NCBI RefSeq assembly: GCF_003589745.1
Contig: NZ_CP032364.1
Span: 1,798,001-1,862,000 of the forward strand
DNA: 64,000 nucleotides
Origin: Lachnoanaerobaculum umeaense
Lineage (GTDB): Bacteria; Bacillota; Clostridia; Lachnospirales; Lachnospiraceae
Direction of reading: 5' to 3'
Shown: one piece after another, positions 18,064-27,412 of the stretch
Position numbering within the stretch: position 1 is the stretch's first letter
How the letters are laid out: the number at the start of each line of letters is the position of its first letter
Program-made: the position numbers and the translations under genes
The notes under the pieces: generated by a model
What the model saw: only the letters and a program-made list of their open reading frames with translations
Told to the model about the DNA's origin: nothing
Databases searched by the model: none

Positions 18064-18159
18064 ATTAGTAAATATTTATTTTATATATCTTTTTAGGTTC
18101 TTTTTAATTTGGATATCAAAACAATAAATATATAATAATTCTAGAAAGGTTGGTAAATT

Positions 18160-18396
18160 ATGATTTGGTCTATTATAGTAGGAGGTTTTATAGGTTTTAT
18201 TGCAGGAGAGATTACTAATAAAGGTAAAGTAATGGGTATAATTGCTAATGTCGTTGCAGGTCTATTAGGATCATCTGTAGGTCAATCACTGTTTGGTAAA
18301 TGGGGGCCAACTCTGGCAGGAATGGCTCTAGTTCCATCTATTTTAGGAGCAGTAATTGTTATTGCCTTTGTTTCGTTTTTATTTGGTAAGAGATAG
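18160..18396 (+). CDS. GlsB/YeaQ/YmgE-family small membrane protein
   Basis: A 78-residue protein with three hydrophobic segments and the glycine-rich pattern of the transglycosylase-associated family: GGFIGFIAGEITNKGK, VVAGLLGSSVGQSLFG and LGAVIVIAFVSFLFGKR. Relatives are induced by general or envelope stress; the molecular function is unclear and no transglycosylase activity should be assumed. AGAAAGG precedes the ATG. It is one of two adjacent stress-type genes with separate promoters. Confidence 0.85.
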   Translation: MIWSIIVGGFIGFIAGEITNKGKVMGIIANVVAGLLGSSVGQSLFGKWGPTLAGMALVPSILGAVIVIAFVSFLFGKR

Positions 18397-18416
18397 TATA
18401 TAGTTTTTTAAGTATA

Positions 18417-18446
18417 TTGATTACTATTATAATAGTATGGTATAAT
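18417..18446 (+). promoter_or_regulatory. Promoter of the CsbD-family gene
   Basis: TTGATT at 18417-18422, an 18-base spacer, and TATAAT at 18441-18446. The spacer contains the perfect 14-base palindrome ACTATTATAATAGT at 18423-18436. The leader is about 80 bases, ending with AGGAGG before the ATG at 18532. Confidence 0.65.
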
Positions 18447-18531
18447 ATATAATAGTTCCGTAGTATTTCTATAAAATTAGTTGAATATACGGAATATTAT
18501 ATAAAATAGTTTAAAATATTAGGAGGTTATT

Positions 18532-18732
18532 ATGTCATTAGAAGAGAAAATTGACCAAGCTAAAGGTGCAATAAAAGAAGAAATAGGTAAAATAGCTGGT
18601 GACAAAAAGGTGGAAAAAGAAGGAGCTGCAGAAAAAGCTGCTTCAAAAGTAAAAGAGGTTGCTGAGGATGTTAAGGATGCTATAGAAGGAACAGTTGAAG
18701 GCCTCAAAAACATTGTAAATAAAGATAAATAG
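18532..18732 (+). CDS. CsbD-family stress-response protein
   Basis: A 66-residue, highly charged, helical protein of the CsbD family. It has the typical [33 protein letters not shown] pattern of alternating Lys/Glu and Ala, with no membrane helix. Members are sigma-B or stress induced in other Firmicutes; the function is unknown. It is strongly initiated (AGGAGG at seven bases) and closed by a hairpin at 18765. Confidence 0.85.
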   Translation: MSLEEKIDQAKGAIKEEIGKIAGDKKVEKEGAAEKAASKVKEVAEDVKDAIEGTVEGLKNIVNKDK

Positions 18733-18764
18733 TAACTTTACATACTAATATTCCATTGTTATAT

Positions 18765-18798
18765 ATTGGGGTGTTTTGGATTGTCAAGCCACCCCAAT
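18765..18798 (+). terminator. Terminator after the CsbD-family gene
   Basis: A nine-base perfect stem, ATTGGGGTG with CACCCCAAT, followed by ACTATTTTTGC. The next gene is convergent (addA). Confidence 0.75.
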
Positions 18799-18887
18799 AC
18801 TATTTTTGCTATACATATTCTTATAATTAGCTCCCCTATTGTAAAGCTAATTCTATAAAAGAAAATTATTTTATACTAAAATGTTAA

Positions 18888-21800
18888 TTATTCTATTCTT
18901 ATCTCCCTACCTAATGAAAATGAATATATATATATTTCTTTGACAATTTTTCCTGTACTCATCTCCAAAGACTTTTTATAAAGCATAAGCTGTGGTTTAT
19001 AATCATTTATCAGTCTATCCTCAGCATTTACTTTATCAGTCTTATAATCTATTAAAACTATTCCATCATCCTTTTCTATATAGGCATCTATAATTCCCTG
19101 TATAAGAATAGTCTCATCCGTATCTCCTCTATCTGCCTCTCTTGCAGATATTCCCATTATGAATTGGTTCTCTCTTTTCAGATTCTTATTATACTTTATA
19201 AATTCCAAACCCAGTTTACTGTCTAAAAAGTTCACTATATCTGTAGGATCTATAAGTTCCCTATATTTTTGATTCTTTAACAGTGTAATCTCTGCTTTAA
19301 CAAACTCTTCAACATTATCAAACTTATCTATGTTCTCATAATGGATTTTTTGCATAAGCTTGTGATATGCATTTCCACGCTCAGCAGCATTACTTGTATT
19401 TACTCTCTTTTTCTTTACAGGTTTAGGTTTGGAATCTTTATTTTTAAGCATTTTAGTTATTTCTGATACTGAAAACTTTGTCTTTAATTCCACATTCTCC
19501 ATATATGGATATCTATAATTCAGCCTGTTTTTTAGGACTTCATATTCTTCTACATTTACATCTTCAAATATCTTATGAATATCTCTCACTTCTCTTTGAG
19601 TACACACTTCCTCATTCAAAAGCGTATTATAATCATAGGTCCTGATATCAAAATTTACTTTGTCATGCCCCAAAAGCACCATATCCAGATAGGAATTGCA
19701 TGTTCGAATATCCAAAAAGCTTGGATTTTCTCTATTTTTTTCTAAAGCCTTATCTATACTCTTACAAGCACCTGAGATGATCATCTTCTCCATGGCTCTT
19801 GTAAGTGCAACATATAATACCCTAAGCTCTTCTCCCATAAGATCTACACTTAATTTATGCTTTATCACATTCTGCTTTATAGAACTGTCCTTTATATTCC
19901 TATCGCTATCGATATACTGTACCCCAAGTCCAAAATCAGTATCTATTACCATACCCTGTTTTAAATCAGTTTTATTAAAACCTCTATTGGTACAGGCAAG
20001 GAAACAGACCGGAAATTCAAGCCCTTTTGACTTATGTATTGTCATAATCCTTACTATATCATCATTCTCTGAAAGAATACTTGCCTCTCCGAAGTCATTA
20101 TCAAAATCCTTCAGTCTGGCAATGTATCTAATAAAATTATAAAGACCGCTATAGCCTGAATTTCCAAAAGTCACTGCCTTATTTATAAGAAGAATAAGGT
20201 TTGCTCTTCTTACCTGACCTCCCGGCATTGCAGAAATAAGATTTAAAAAATCAGTTTTATTATAAATATCTTGTAGGAGTGCCGATATATTCATATATGC
20301 AGCTTTTTTTCTGTATTCCTCCAAAAATTCCAACGCTTTTTTTATTTTTTCTCTTGTTTCAAATGCAATATTACTTTCGACGCCCTCATATAAAATGGCA
20401 TCCATCATCCTTATCTTTGTGGACTTTTCCATATTCATTGATTTTCTATAAGAAGAAGCTATATTTGCCAGCTCCAAATCAGTCATACCTACAAGATTTG
20501 AATTTAAAAATGCAGTCAAGTCCACATCTGAATAAGGATTGTCAATAGCTGCCAAAATAGCAAGTATCTTTCTTACCTCAAATGTCTTAAAATATCCCTT
20601 ATTATTTTCTGCATATGCAGGTATGTTCTCATCATTTAAGACTTTTGCAATGCTCTCACCTATATTTGTACGAATCAGAATAACTATATCGCTATATTTT
20701 AAATCTCTACCGCCATCCACCTTAAGTTCAGCCTTTAGTTCCTTAATTCTCTTTGCAATGGCTCTTGCTTCAAGCTCTATGGCTGAAGTATCATCCTCAA
20801 TATCAGCAGTTTCTGTAAGCATTATTTCACTAATATATTCTACGCCCTTAGCTTCCTCAAAAGCTGCTCCAAGATAGAGAGCTGCATCATCATCGTATTC
20901 AATACCGCCTGTCTCTTCTTTCATTATCTTCTTGAATATAACATTTGCAGAACTTAGCACATTTCCACGACTTCTAAAATTCTTACTAAGTATAACCTTT
21001 TTGGCAGTTTCATCCTCAGAATCCACATTCTCATAATGTGAGAATCGCTTATACTTATCCATAAAAAGCCCCGGTGAAGCCTGACGAAAGCCATATATGG
21101 ACTGCTTTACATCTCCAACCATAAATATATTGTTTTTTTCTATGGCTGACACTATGGCTTCCTGCAAATAATTGGAATCCTGATACTCATCAATATATAT
21201 TTCACTAAAATCTTTTTTATATCTTAATGCAATCTCTGTAGGGCATTTATTTTCATCCAGAAGTATACCAAGTGCCAAGTGCTCTATATCAGAAAAATCC
21301 ACAAGATTCTTTTCTCTCTTTTTTTCATTAAAAAGAGCAATATATTTCTTTGTCAAATCCACTATAGCTCTGACTTTGGCTTTTTCTTTGTTTTCTTCTT
21401 CAATAAGCCTTGCTGTATCAAAGCAGTATTCCTCTGCGAGATTTGATATAGCCTCCTTATATGCATCTCTTAACTCTTTTGCACTTACTTTCAGATATTC
21501 ATTACCACCTCTTGCAGCTTTTAATCTTCCAAAGCTCATATTATTCAGCTTCTCTGACAGTTCAAATATATCTTTTGACCTTTTTATATTGGCAATGCTT
21601 GACTGTTCCTCCAAAATTGTGTCCAGATAATTTGCAGGTCCTTCATACTCATTGCAAATATCGATAATTTTATTTATATCAAGTAAAATCGAATCAATAC
21701 TTCTAATAATTTCATCAAAGATATATTCTTTCCAACTGTCATCCACATTGTTTAAGGATTCCAGCCATTCTATAGGCCATGGCTTACTGATGGCAAATCT

Positions 21801-22340
21801 GTAGAGCTTTTCTATAAATTCAGATATGCTCTTATCTCCCTTAGTATTTGCAAAAGCATCTGTAAGTTCTACAAAGTCTTCGCTTCCCGCTTCGTACTCA
21901 CTTTCCAAAAGCTCCTCCATAGTATCTGCTTTCAACAGAGAGATTTCACTCTCATCAGCTACATTAAAAGCCGGATCAATATCTATCTTATCTATATTTT
22001 CCTTTATTATGGAAAGACAAAAGCTGTCTGTAGTCATTATTTTTGCTGAAGAAAGCAGTATTGACTGTTCTTTAAGCCTATTAAACTCTTTCGTATTAGT
22101 ATTATGCTTTTCCATTTCCTTTAATATAGCATTATATATCTTCTCCTTCATAGATGCGGCAGCAGCCCTTGTAAAGGTCATTACCAAAAGAGAATCCACA
22201 TCTATTGGATTTTTACTATCAGTTATCTTTTTTATAATTCTTTCTACCAGTACCGCTGTCTTTCCACTTCCTGCAGCGGCAGACACCAAAATACTACCTT
22301 TTTTTATATCAATGGCCGCCTGTTGTGCTTCAGTCCACAT
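18888..22340 (-). CDS. addA: ATP-dependent helicase/nuclease subunit A
   Basis: Helicase-nuclease subunit of AddAB, which resects double-strand breaks for recombination and degrades linear foreign DNA. The 1150-residue protein has Walker A AAAGSGKTA near residue 25, Walker B IDEYQDSNYLQ, GDVKQSIYGFRQA, the UvrD C-terminal motif IMTIHKSKGLEFPV and ALTRA. A RecB-like nuclease domain at the end carries GIIDAYIEKDDGIVLIDYKTDK. I start at ATG 22340, which has GGAG eight bases upstream; the frame extends to 22373. It overlaps addB by 11 bases. Confidence 0.96.
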   Translation of the reverse strand: MWTEAQQAAIDIKKGSILVSAAAGSGKTAVLVERIIKKITDSKNPIDVDSLLVMTFTRAAAASMKEKIYNAILKEMEKHNTNTKEFNRLKEQSILLSSAKIMTTDSFCLSIIKENIDKIDIDPAFNVADESEISLLKADTMEELLESEYEAGSEDFVELTDAFANTKGDKSISEFIEKLYRFAISKPWPIEWLESLNNVDDSWKEYIFDEIIRSIDSILLDINKIIDICNEYEGPANYLDTILEEQSSIANIKRSKDIFELSEKLNNMSFGRLKAARGGNEYLKVSAKELRDAYKEAISNLAEEYCFDTARLIEEENKEKAKVRAIVDLTKKYIALFNEKKREKNLVDFSDIEHLALGILLDENKCPTEIALRYKKDFSEIYIDEYQDSNYLQEAIVSAIEKNNIFMVGDVKQSIYGFRQASPGLFMDKYKRFSHYENVDSEDETAKKVILSKNFRSRGNVLSSANVIFKKIMKEETGGIEYDDDAALYLGAAFEEAKGVEYISEIMLTETADIEDDTSAIELEARAIAKRIKELKAELKVDGGRDLKYSDIVILIRTNIGESIAKVLNDENIPAYAENNKGYFKTFEVRKILAILAAIDNPYSDVDLTAFLNSNLVGMTDLELANIASSYRKSMNMEKSTKIRMMDAILYEGVESNIAFETREKIKKALEFLEEYRKKAAYMNISALLQDIYNKTDFLNLISAMPGGQVRRANLILLINKAVTFGNSGYSGLYNFIRYIARLKDFDNDFGEASILSENDDIVRIMTIHKSKGLEFPVCFLACTNRGFNKTDLKQGMVIDTDFGLGVQYIDSDRNIKDSSIKQNVIKHKLSVDLMGEELRVLYVALTRAMEKMIISGACKSIDKALEKNRENPSFLDIRTCNSYLDMVLLGHDKVNFDIRTYDYNTLLNEEVCTQREVRDIHKIFEDVNVEEYEVLKNRLNYRYPYMENVELKTKFSVSEITKMLKNKDSKPKPVKKKRVNTSNAAERGNAYHKLMQKIHYENIDKFDNVEEFVKAEITLLKNQKYRELIDPTDIVNFLDSKLGLEFIKYNKNLKRENQFIMGISAREADRGDTDETILIQGIIDAYIEKDDGIVLIDYKTDKVNAEDRLINDYKPQLMLYKKSLEMSTGKIVKEIYIYSFSLGREIRIE

Positions 22341-25300
22341 TTCTTTCACTCTCCATCTTTTCCCAGACATCAATATCTTTTATCTTAGCTAAACTATTAT
22401 ATGAAAATCCCTCTATACCCTCATCAAATCCACATATCGCACTGTATGGGCAATAATCACATCTTGATATACCTTTTCTAAGAGAAGGTCTTATGCCTAT
22501 TTCACCATTTAAAATATTCTCAGCAGTATCCTTTGCCTTTTGTCTTACATAGCTTCGCAATAAATTGATTCTATCTGTACTTGCCACAGTAGAATACTTT
22601 GAAAAATTGCCATCTTTTTTTAAGGCAACCGGTATAACATCACTTTCAGTTTCAAATCTTCTGTCAAGATTTTTTATTATACTCAAATCTGTATTTACGA
22701 TTCCACTCGGTTTAAGTTTATTTAGAATAGAATTTTCATTCTTTGCCTCATCTCTGGTAAGGAAAGGAGAATCTATATGGTAATAGAAAAATGCTGCAGG
22801 TAATACTTCCCTACCATCTTTTGCAAGCTGTTCAATCACTGCATCAAGGTATATCACCAGCTGCAATGCTCTACCATAGTATGGCATATCTATTTCCCAT
22901 TTCATACTTCCTGTCTTATAGTCTATTATCTTTACTAGAGTTTTTCCATCTACATCACATGTATCCACCCTATCTATTTTTCCTCTTAGATACATCTTCG
23001 CATCATTTTTTAAATCAATATTCAACGCTTTCAGATTGTCATTTTCTCCAAAGTACCTTTCAAAATCAAATGGAACAAAGTTTCCGGCAGCCAGCTGCTT
23101 TGCAAGTACCATCATAGTGAGCTTTGTCATTCTAACTATCTTTTCTAACTGATACATAGACTTTTTGCTCTCCACAAAGATGCTGTTTTTATCTGAAGCC
23201 ATGCTTTCTTTTATAGCATCATCTACCAAAGCATACAGCTCTTTTTCTTCCATATCAGCTATAGTCCTACCCTTAAACTTTGCGTATTTAAAACATTTTT
23301 CAAGCATTTCATGTACCAGAGTACCTATATCTGAAGCTTTAAATGAATGGATTTGCCTTTCCTCCACCCCAAGACCGTAACTTATAAAATGCTCGAATGG
23401 ACAGGCATTATAATTTTCAAGCCTTGTCACACTGACACGAAGTTCCTCTCCAAACAATTCTCTAGCTGCACTCTCACCTATACCACTATCATGATATATA
23501 TACATTGCAGAAGATGTCAGTTTTCTTATAAAGTCCTTATCAAAGAAGGTCGCAACATATCTTAAAAAGTCCTCATCAATATTTTCCTTTGCCCTAAGTC
23601 TTCTAAGATTTTCTGTCAAATATTCCTCGGCTTCAAATTTTGAATAAATTTCAGAATCTTCCTTGTTTTTAATTTCAATATTGGGGAATATGGATTTTAT
23701 CATATTTATAAGTATTGATGGTCTGCGTGTTTTTCCTTCAAAATCCATACCGGTAAGACTTATAAATAGCTTATTTGAAGGCTTTGTAAGCACCTGATAT
23801 AGATAAAATCTGCCTGTATACAAATCCTCTCTAACAGTATCCGACAAATTAAATCCTATAGACTTCAAGTCTCTTTTTTCTCTGTCATTTATAAGACCTC
23901 CTCCATCCTTAACTGTAGGCAAACAGCCATCATTTGCACCACATACAAACATTGCCTTTATACTGCCAAGTCTGGTTCTTTTTAAGTCACCTATTACCAC
24001 TCTGTCCACTCTATCAGGTATCATTCCAAGCTTTATCTCTTCAAATCCTGTACGAAGCAGATCTGTCAGCTCCTTTTTGCTGATACTTTCCCCCTCAAGT
24101 ATTAACTCCAGCCTCTCAAACAGACTCAAAACTTTCTCAAGAACGCCCTCATATTCTCTTACTCTTTTTATGTCATTTCTTGATTCTAACTCATTCCTTA
24201 CAAGCTCCAGTTTTTCCTCTATTAACTCATCTTCAAATATTTTTCTAAATGCATCACATACATCCTTTATATTTATCCTACTCTTACCTATAGCAATATA
24301 AAGAGGGGAAATTTTCTCCAACGCAAACTTTCTAAACTCGTTTATTTCTTCAAGTTCAGCCTCTGTAAAGCTCTTTGGTAAGTATGTAAAATCATTATGT
24401 AATCTTTTATAACCTCTTGTTCCTGTTTCGAGCAGATAATTATCCAGTAATGACACCTTCCTATAATCAAAATCCAAAAGTCCAAGTCTTATATATCTAT
24501 TAACTGCATCATATGAAAAGTTCTCACTTATAAGTGCAATACAGGCATTAATGAACTCCACCAGCTCATTATTATTTATATCCATCTTCTCGTCCAAATA
24601 GTATGGAATCTCAAGCTGATGGAATCTATTTACCAAAGAATCTGCTACTCCCTCCAGATCTCCATATATTATAGCTATATCCCTATATCTATATCCCTCA
24701 TCTTTTACCAGTTTTAATATCTTATTTGATACAAAATCTATTTCATCAAGCGGATTCATGCAATAATTTATTTCAATATCAGAAACTTCTTTTTCTTTTT
24801 TTCCGTCATATCTTAAAAAATGCTCCTCAAAGAAAGCCAGTTCCTTTGAGTCTTTAAATCTTGTATTCTCTCCTATATTTAAATTTATATCCGGCAGTCT
24901 CTTGATATCATATTTTTTTGCCATGTCATTGATTTGAGAAATCATCTTTGTGCTGATAAAGAATAGATCGCTTTCAGATAGCTTTATATCCGGATTAACT
25001 CCCTTACCCAAAGTTATAGAAAATCTCACTTCATCTGCTACTTTCATAAGGTTTTCAACTATACGATTTTGTACAGGAGTAAATCCGGTATATCCATCAA
25101 ATAATATGGTAGCTCCCTTTAACAATTCACTATTTGTTATATTTTCATTTAATATATCCAATATCTGTTCATTTGTGAAATATTTTCCTTTTATATAATC
25201 TCCAAATCCTTTTTTTAACTTGTATATATCTTCAAGTTTTATTTTTAATAAGGTGTTTACATCTTTGTTTTCCTGTTGTTCTTTTATAAATTCATCACTT

Positions 25301-25695
25301 ATATCATATTGCATAAACTCTGAAATAAGAGATTTTATATTGTCTATAAAACCTGCCTTTTGGAACTGCTTCTTCCATGCCTTAAGCTCCACCTGATTTG
25401 CTATTCTTCTAAGAATAAGTGCCTTATCAAGCTCATCAAGAAGCTTAGGATTTTCAATATCCAGTTCTTCAAAAATTCTGTATGCAAGTCTGTTAAAGCT
25501 TAGTACATCTATATTATTGCTTGCATGATTCGGATGCATCTGCACTATATCTTTTTGAGTCTGCATGGTGAACTGCTCAGGTATAATAATAAAATATCTC
25601 TTATCCCTGTTTTCTATAGCTTCATCTATAATATCGTTAAAGGCTCTATAGGTCTTTCCCGCTCCTGAAGCTCCAAAGTAAAATCTATATCCCAT
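22330..25695 (-). CDS. addB: ATP-dependent helicase/deoxyribonuclease subunit B
   Basis: Partner of AddA; supplies the second nuclease and the Chi-reading helicase fold. The 1121-residue protein has Walker A GASGAGKT at residues 8-15, the nuclease motif IIDYKTGSMKWE, and four cysteines that would bind an iron-sulfur cluster: one in NACPFEHF and three in CDYCPYSAIC. The ATG at 25695 follows AGGAG by four bases; the longer frame to 25722 would start inside the icd terminator. Confidence 0.95.
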   Translation of the reverse strand: MGYRFYFGASGAGKTYRAFNDIIDEAIENRDKRYFIIIPEQFTMQTQKDIVQMHPNHASNNIDVLSFNRLAYRIFEELDIENPKLLDELDKALILRRIANQVELKAWKKQFQKAGFIDNIKSLISEFMQYDISDEFIKEQQENKDVNTLLKIKLEDIYKLKKGFGDYIKGKYFTNEQILDILNENITNSELLKGATILFDGYTGFTPVQNRIVENLMKVADEVRFSITLGKGVNPDIKLSESDLFFISTKMISQINDMAKKYDIKRLPDINLNIGENTRFKDSKELAFFEEHFLRYDGKKEKEVSDIEINYCMNPLDEIDFVSNKILKLVKDEGYRYRDIAIIYGDLEGVADSLVNRFHQLEIPYYLDEKMDINNNELVEFINACIALISENFSYDAVNRYIRLGLLDFDYRKVSLLDNYLLETGTRGYKRLHNDFTYLPKSFTEAELEEINEFRKFALEKISPLYIAIGKSRINIKDVCDAFRKIFEDELIEEKLELVRNELESRNDIKRVREYEGVLEKVLSLFERLELILEGESISKKELTDLLRTGFEEIKLGMIPDRVDRVVIGDLKRTRLGSIKAMFVCGANDGCLPTVKDGGGLINDREKRDLKSIGFNLSDTVREDLYTGRFYLYQVLTKPSNKLFISLTGMDFEGKTRRPSILINMIKSIFPNIEIKNKEDSEIYSKFEAEEYLTENLRRLRAKENIDEDFLRYVATFFDKDFIRKLTSSAMYIYHDSGIGESAARELFGEELRVSVTRLENYNACPFEHFISYGLGVEERQIHSFKASDIGTLVHEMLEKCFKYAKFKGRTIADMEEKELYALVDDAIKESMASDKNSIFVESKKSMYQLEKIVRMTKLTMMVLAKQLAAGNFVPFDFERYFGENDNLKALNIDLKNDAKMYLRGKIDRVDTCDVDGKTLVKIIDYKTGSMKWEIDMPYYGRALQLVIYLDAVIEQLAKDGREVLPAAFFYYHIDSPFLTRDEAKNENSILNKLKPSGIVNTDLSIIKNLDRRFETESDVIPVALKKDGNFSKYSTVASTDRINLLRSYVRQKAKDTAENILNGEIGIRPSLRKGISRCDYCPYSAICGFDEGIEGFSYNSLAKIKDIDVWEKMESERNVD

Positions 25696-25704
25696 ATTTC
25701 TCCT

Positions 25705-25737
25705 AAAAATGGCAGCTTCCATAGGAAACTGCCATTT
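25705..25737 (-). terminator. Terminator or attenuator between icd and addB
   Basis: On the minus strand AAATGGCAGTTTCC pairs with GGAAGCTGCCATTT, one mismatch per arm, followed by TTTTT. The addB ribosome site AGGAG begins at the very next base, so addBA expression depends on read-through or on a promoter inside the icd end. Confidence 0.7.
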
Positions 25738-25764
25738 ATTCTTAAGTCTAAGTTAATACCAATA

Positions 25765-26964
25765 TTATTGCAATTTCTTTGCAATCTCATGTATAAATTC
25801 TTCACTGTTAAGTATTTGTATATTTTCCAAAGTTGAGATAGCTCCAAGATCACCTGTCATCTTGCCTGACTCAATAGTATCAAGTGTAGCCTTTTCGAGT
25901 CTGTTAGCAAAATCTACTAGTTCAGGCAGATTATCAAGCTCTCCTCTCTTTCTTAGAGCACCGCTCCAAGCAAAAATAGTAGCCACTGAATTTGAAGAAG
26001 TACTCTCTCCATTCAGATATTTATAATAATGTCTTTGAACCGTACCATGTGCCGCCTCATATTCATAGCATCCGTCAGGTGAAACAAGCACTGAGGTCAT
26101 CATTGCAAGAGAACCAAAAGCTGAGGAGAGCATATCACTCATTACATCACCATCATAGTTCTTGCATGCCCAGATAAATCCACCCTCAGATTTCATAACT
26201 CTGGCAACCGCATCATCTATAAGCGTGTAGAAGTATATGATATTCGCCTCTTCAAACTTCTCCTTATATTCCTTTTCGTATATTTCCTCAAAGATATCCT
26301 TAAATGTATGATCATACTGCTTTGAGATAGTGTCCTTTGTAGCAAACCAAAGATCCTCTTTTTGACTCAAAGCATATTCAAAGCAGGCTCTTGCAAAACT
26401 TTCAATAGATGCATCCAGATTGTGAACTCCCTGTGCAATACCGGCAGCTTTAAATTCATGTACAAGACTTCTCTTTTCATCACCATTGCTGTCTGTATAT
26501 ACCAGCTCCACCTTGCCCGGTCCGTCAATAATCATCTCCGTATTTTTGTATATATCACCATAGGCATGACGAGCAATGGTAATAGGCTTTTTCCAGGTTC
26601 TGACATTAGGCTCAATACCCTTTACCAATATAGGCTTTCTGAATACTGTTCCGTCTAAGATTGCTCTGATAGTACCGTTTGGAGATTTCCACATCTCCTT
26701 TAAGTCATATTCCTTAACTCTTGCGGCATTCGGAGTGATGGTAGCACATTTTACAGCTACTCCAAGTCTTTTTGTAGCATTGGCCGACTCCACAGTTACT
26801 TTGTCATCTGTTTCATCTCTGTGCTTTAATCCCAAATCATAATATTCGCTCTTCAAATCTATAAATGGAAGAATTAACTCATCCTTAATCATCTTCCACA
26901 GAATCCTTGTCATCTCATCTCCATCCATCTCAACAAGTGGAGTAATCATCTGTATCTTCGCCAT
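25765..26964 (-). CDS. icd: NADP-dependent isocitrate dehydrogenase, eukaryotic type
   Basis: Oxidatively decarboxylates isocitrate to 2-oxoglutarate, giving glutamate precursor and NADPH. The 399-residue protein belongs to the type II branch shared with eukaryotic cytosolic and mitochondrial enzymes. It has [17 protein letters not shown] at the N-terminus, [30 protein letters not shown], and the metal site [19 protein letters not shown]. No other TCA gene is in the window. It follows the VOC gene by 24 bases. Confidence 0.95.
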   Translation of the reverse strand: MAKIQMITPLVEMDGDEMTRILWKMIKDELILPFIDLKSEYYDLGLKHRDETDDKVTVESANATKRLGVAVKCATITPNAARVKEYDLKEMWKSPNGTIRAILDGTVFRKPILVKGIEPNVRTWKKPITIARHAYGDIYKNTEMIIDGPGKVELVYTDSNGDEKRSLVHEFKAAGIAQGVHNLDASIESFARACFEYALSQKEDLWFATKDTISKQYDHTFKDIFEEIYEKEYKEKFEEANIIYFYTLIDDAVARVMKSEGGFIWACKNYDGDVMSDMLSSAFGSLAMMTSVLVSPDGCYEYEAAHGTVQRHYYKYLNGESTSSNSVATIFAWSGALRKRGELDNLPELVDFANRLEKATLDTIESGKMTGDLGAISTLENIQILNSEEFIHEIAKKLQ

Positions 26965-26988
26965 GTTTACCTCTGATTCTATAAACTT

Positions 26989-27357
26989 TTATTTTTTAGG
27001 TACTATCTCTATCCAATATCCGTCCGGATCACTTATAAAATATATTCCCATACCCGGATTCTCATAGCATATTACGCCAAGCCTTTCATGTAATGCATGA
27101 GCTGCTTCCATATCCTCTGTTTCAAGTGCAAGATGATATTCAAGTTCTCCTAAATTGTATGGCTCTTTTCTGTCTCTCAAATAAGTAAGTTCCAGCTGGA
27201 ATCCTGTTTCCTTATCTCCCAGATAAACCAAAGTGAATGATCCGTCAGCTGCTTCCTTTGTTCTTACAGGCTCAAGACCAAGCGCTTCCTTATAAAACTT
27301 CAAACTTCTCTCTAAATCAAGTACATTAAAATTAAAATGTGCAAATGAAAATTTCAT
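26989..27357 (-). CDS. VOC-family protein, glyoxalase-like
   Basis: A 122-residue vicinal-oxygen-chelate protein. Two beta-alpha-beta modules are visible, with candidate metal ligands in FAHFNFNV, the Glu of QLELTY, the His of EYHLALET and the Glu of YWIEIV. The spacing fits lactoylglutathione-lyase relatives, which detoxify methylglyoxal, but clostridia often lack glutathione and the substrate stays open. I start at ATG 27357, after AAGGGA; an open frame continues to 27384. Confidence 0.8.
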   Translation of the reverse strand: MKFSFAHFNFNVLDLERSLKFYKEALGLEPVRTKEAADGSFTLVYLGDKETGFQLELTYLRDRKEPYNLGELEYHLALETEDMEAAHALHERLGVICYENPGMGIYFISDPDGYWIEIVPKK

Positions 27358-27380
27358 TTTTATCCCTTTCATTACAATAT

Positions 27381-27405
27381 ACACCCTGTATATTCTACAG
27401 GGTGT
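27381..27405. terminator. Hairpin between serS and the VOC gene
   Basis: A ten-base perfect inverted repeat, ACACCCTGTA with TACAGGGTGT, and a five-base loop. A T-tract follows only on the plus strand, so its value as a terminator of serS is uncertain; it may act as a processing or stability hairpin. Confidence 0.4.
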
Positions 27406-27412
27406 AATATTT

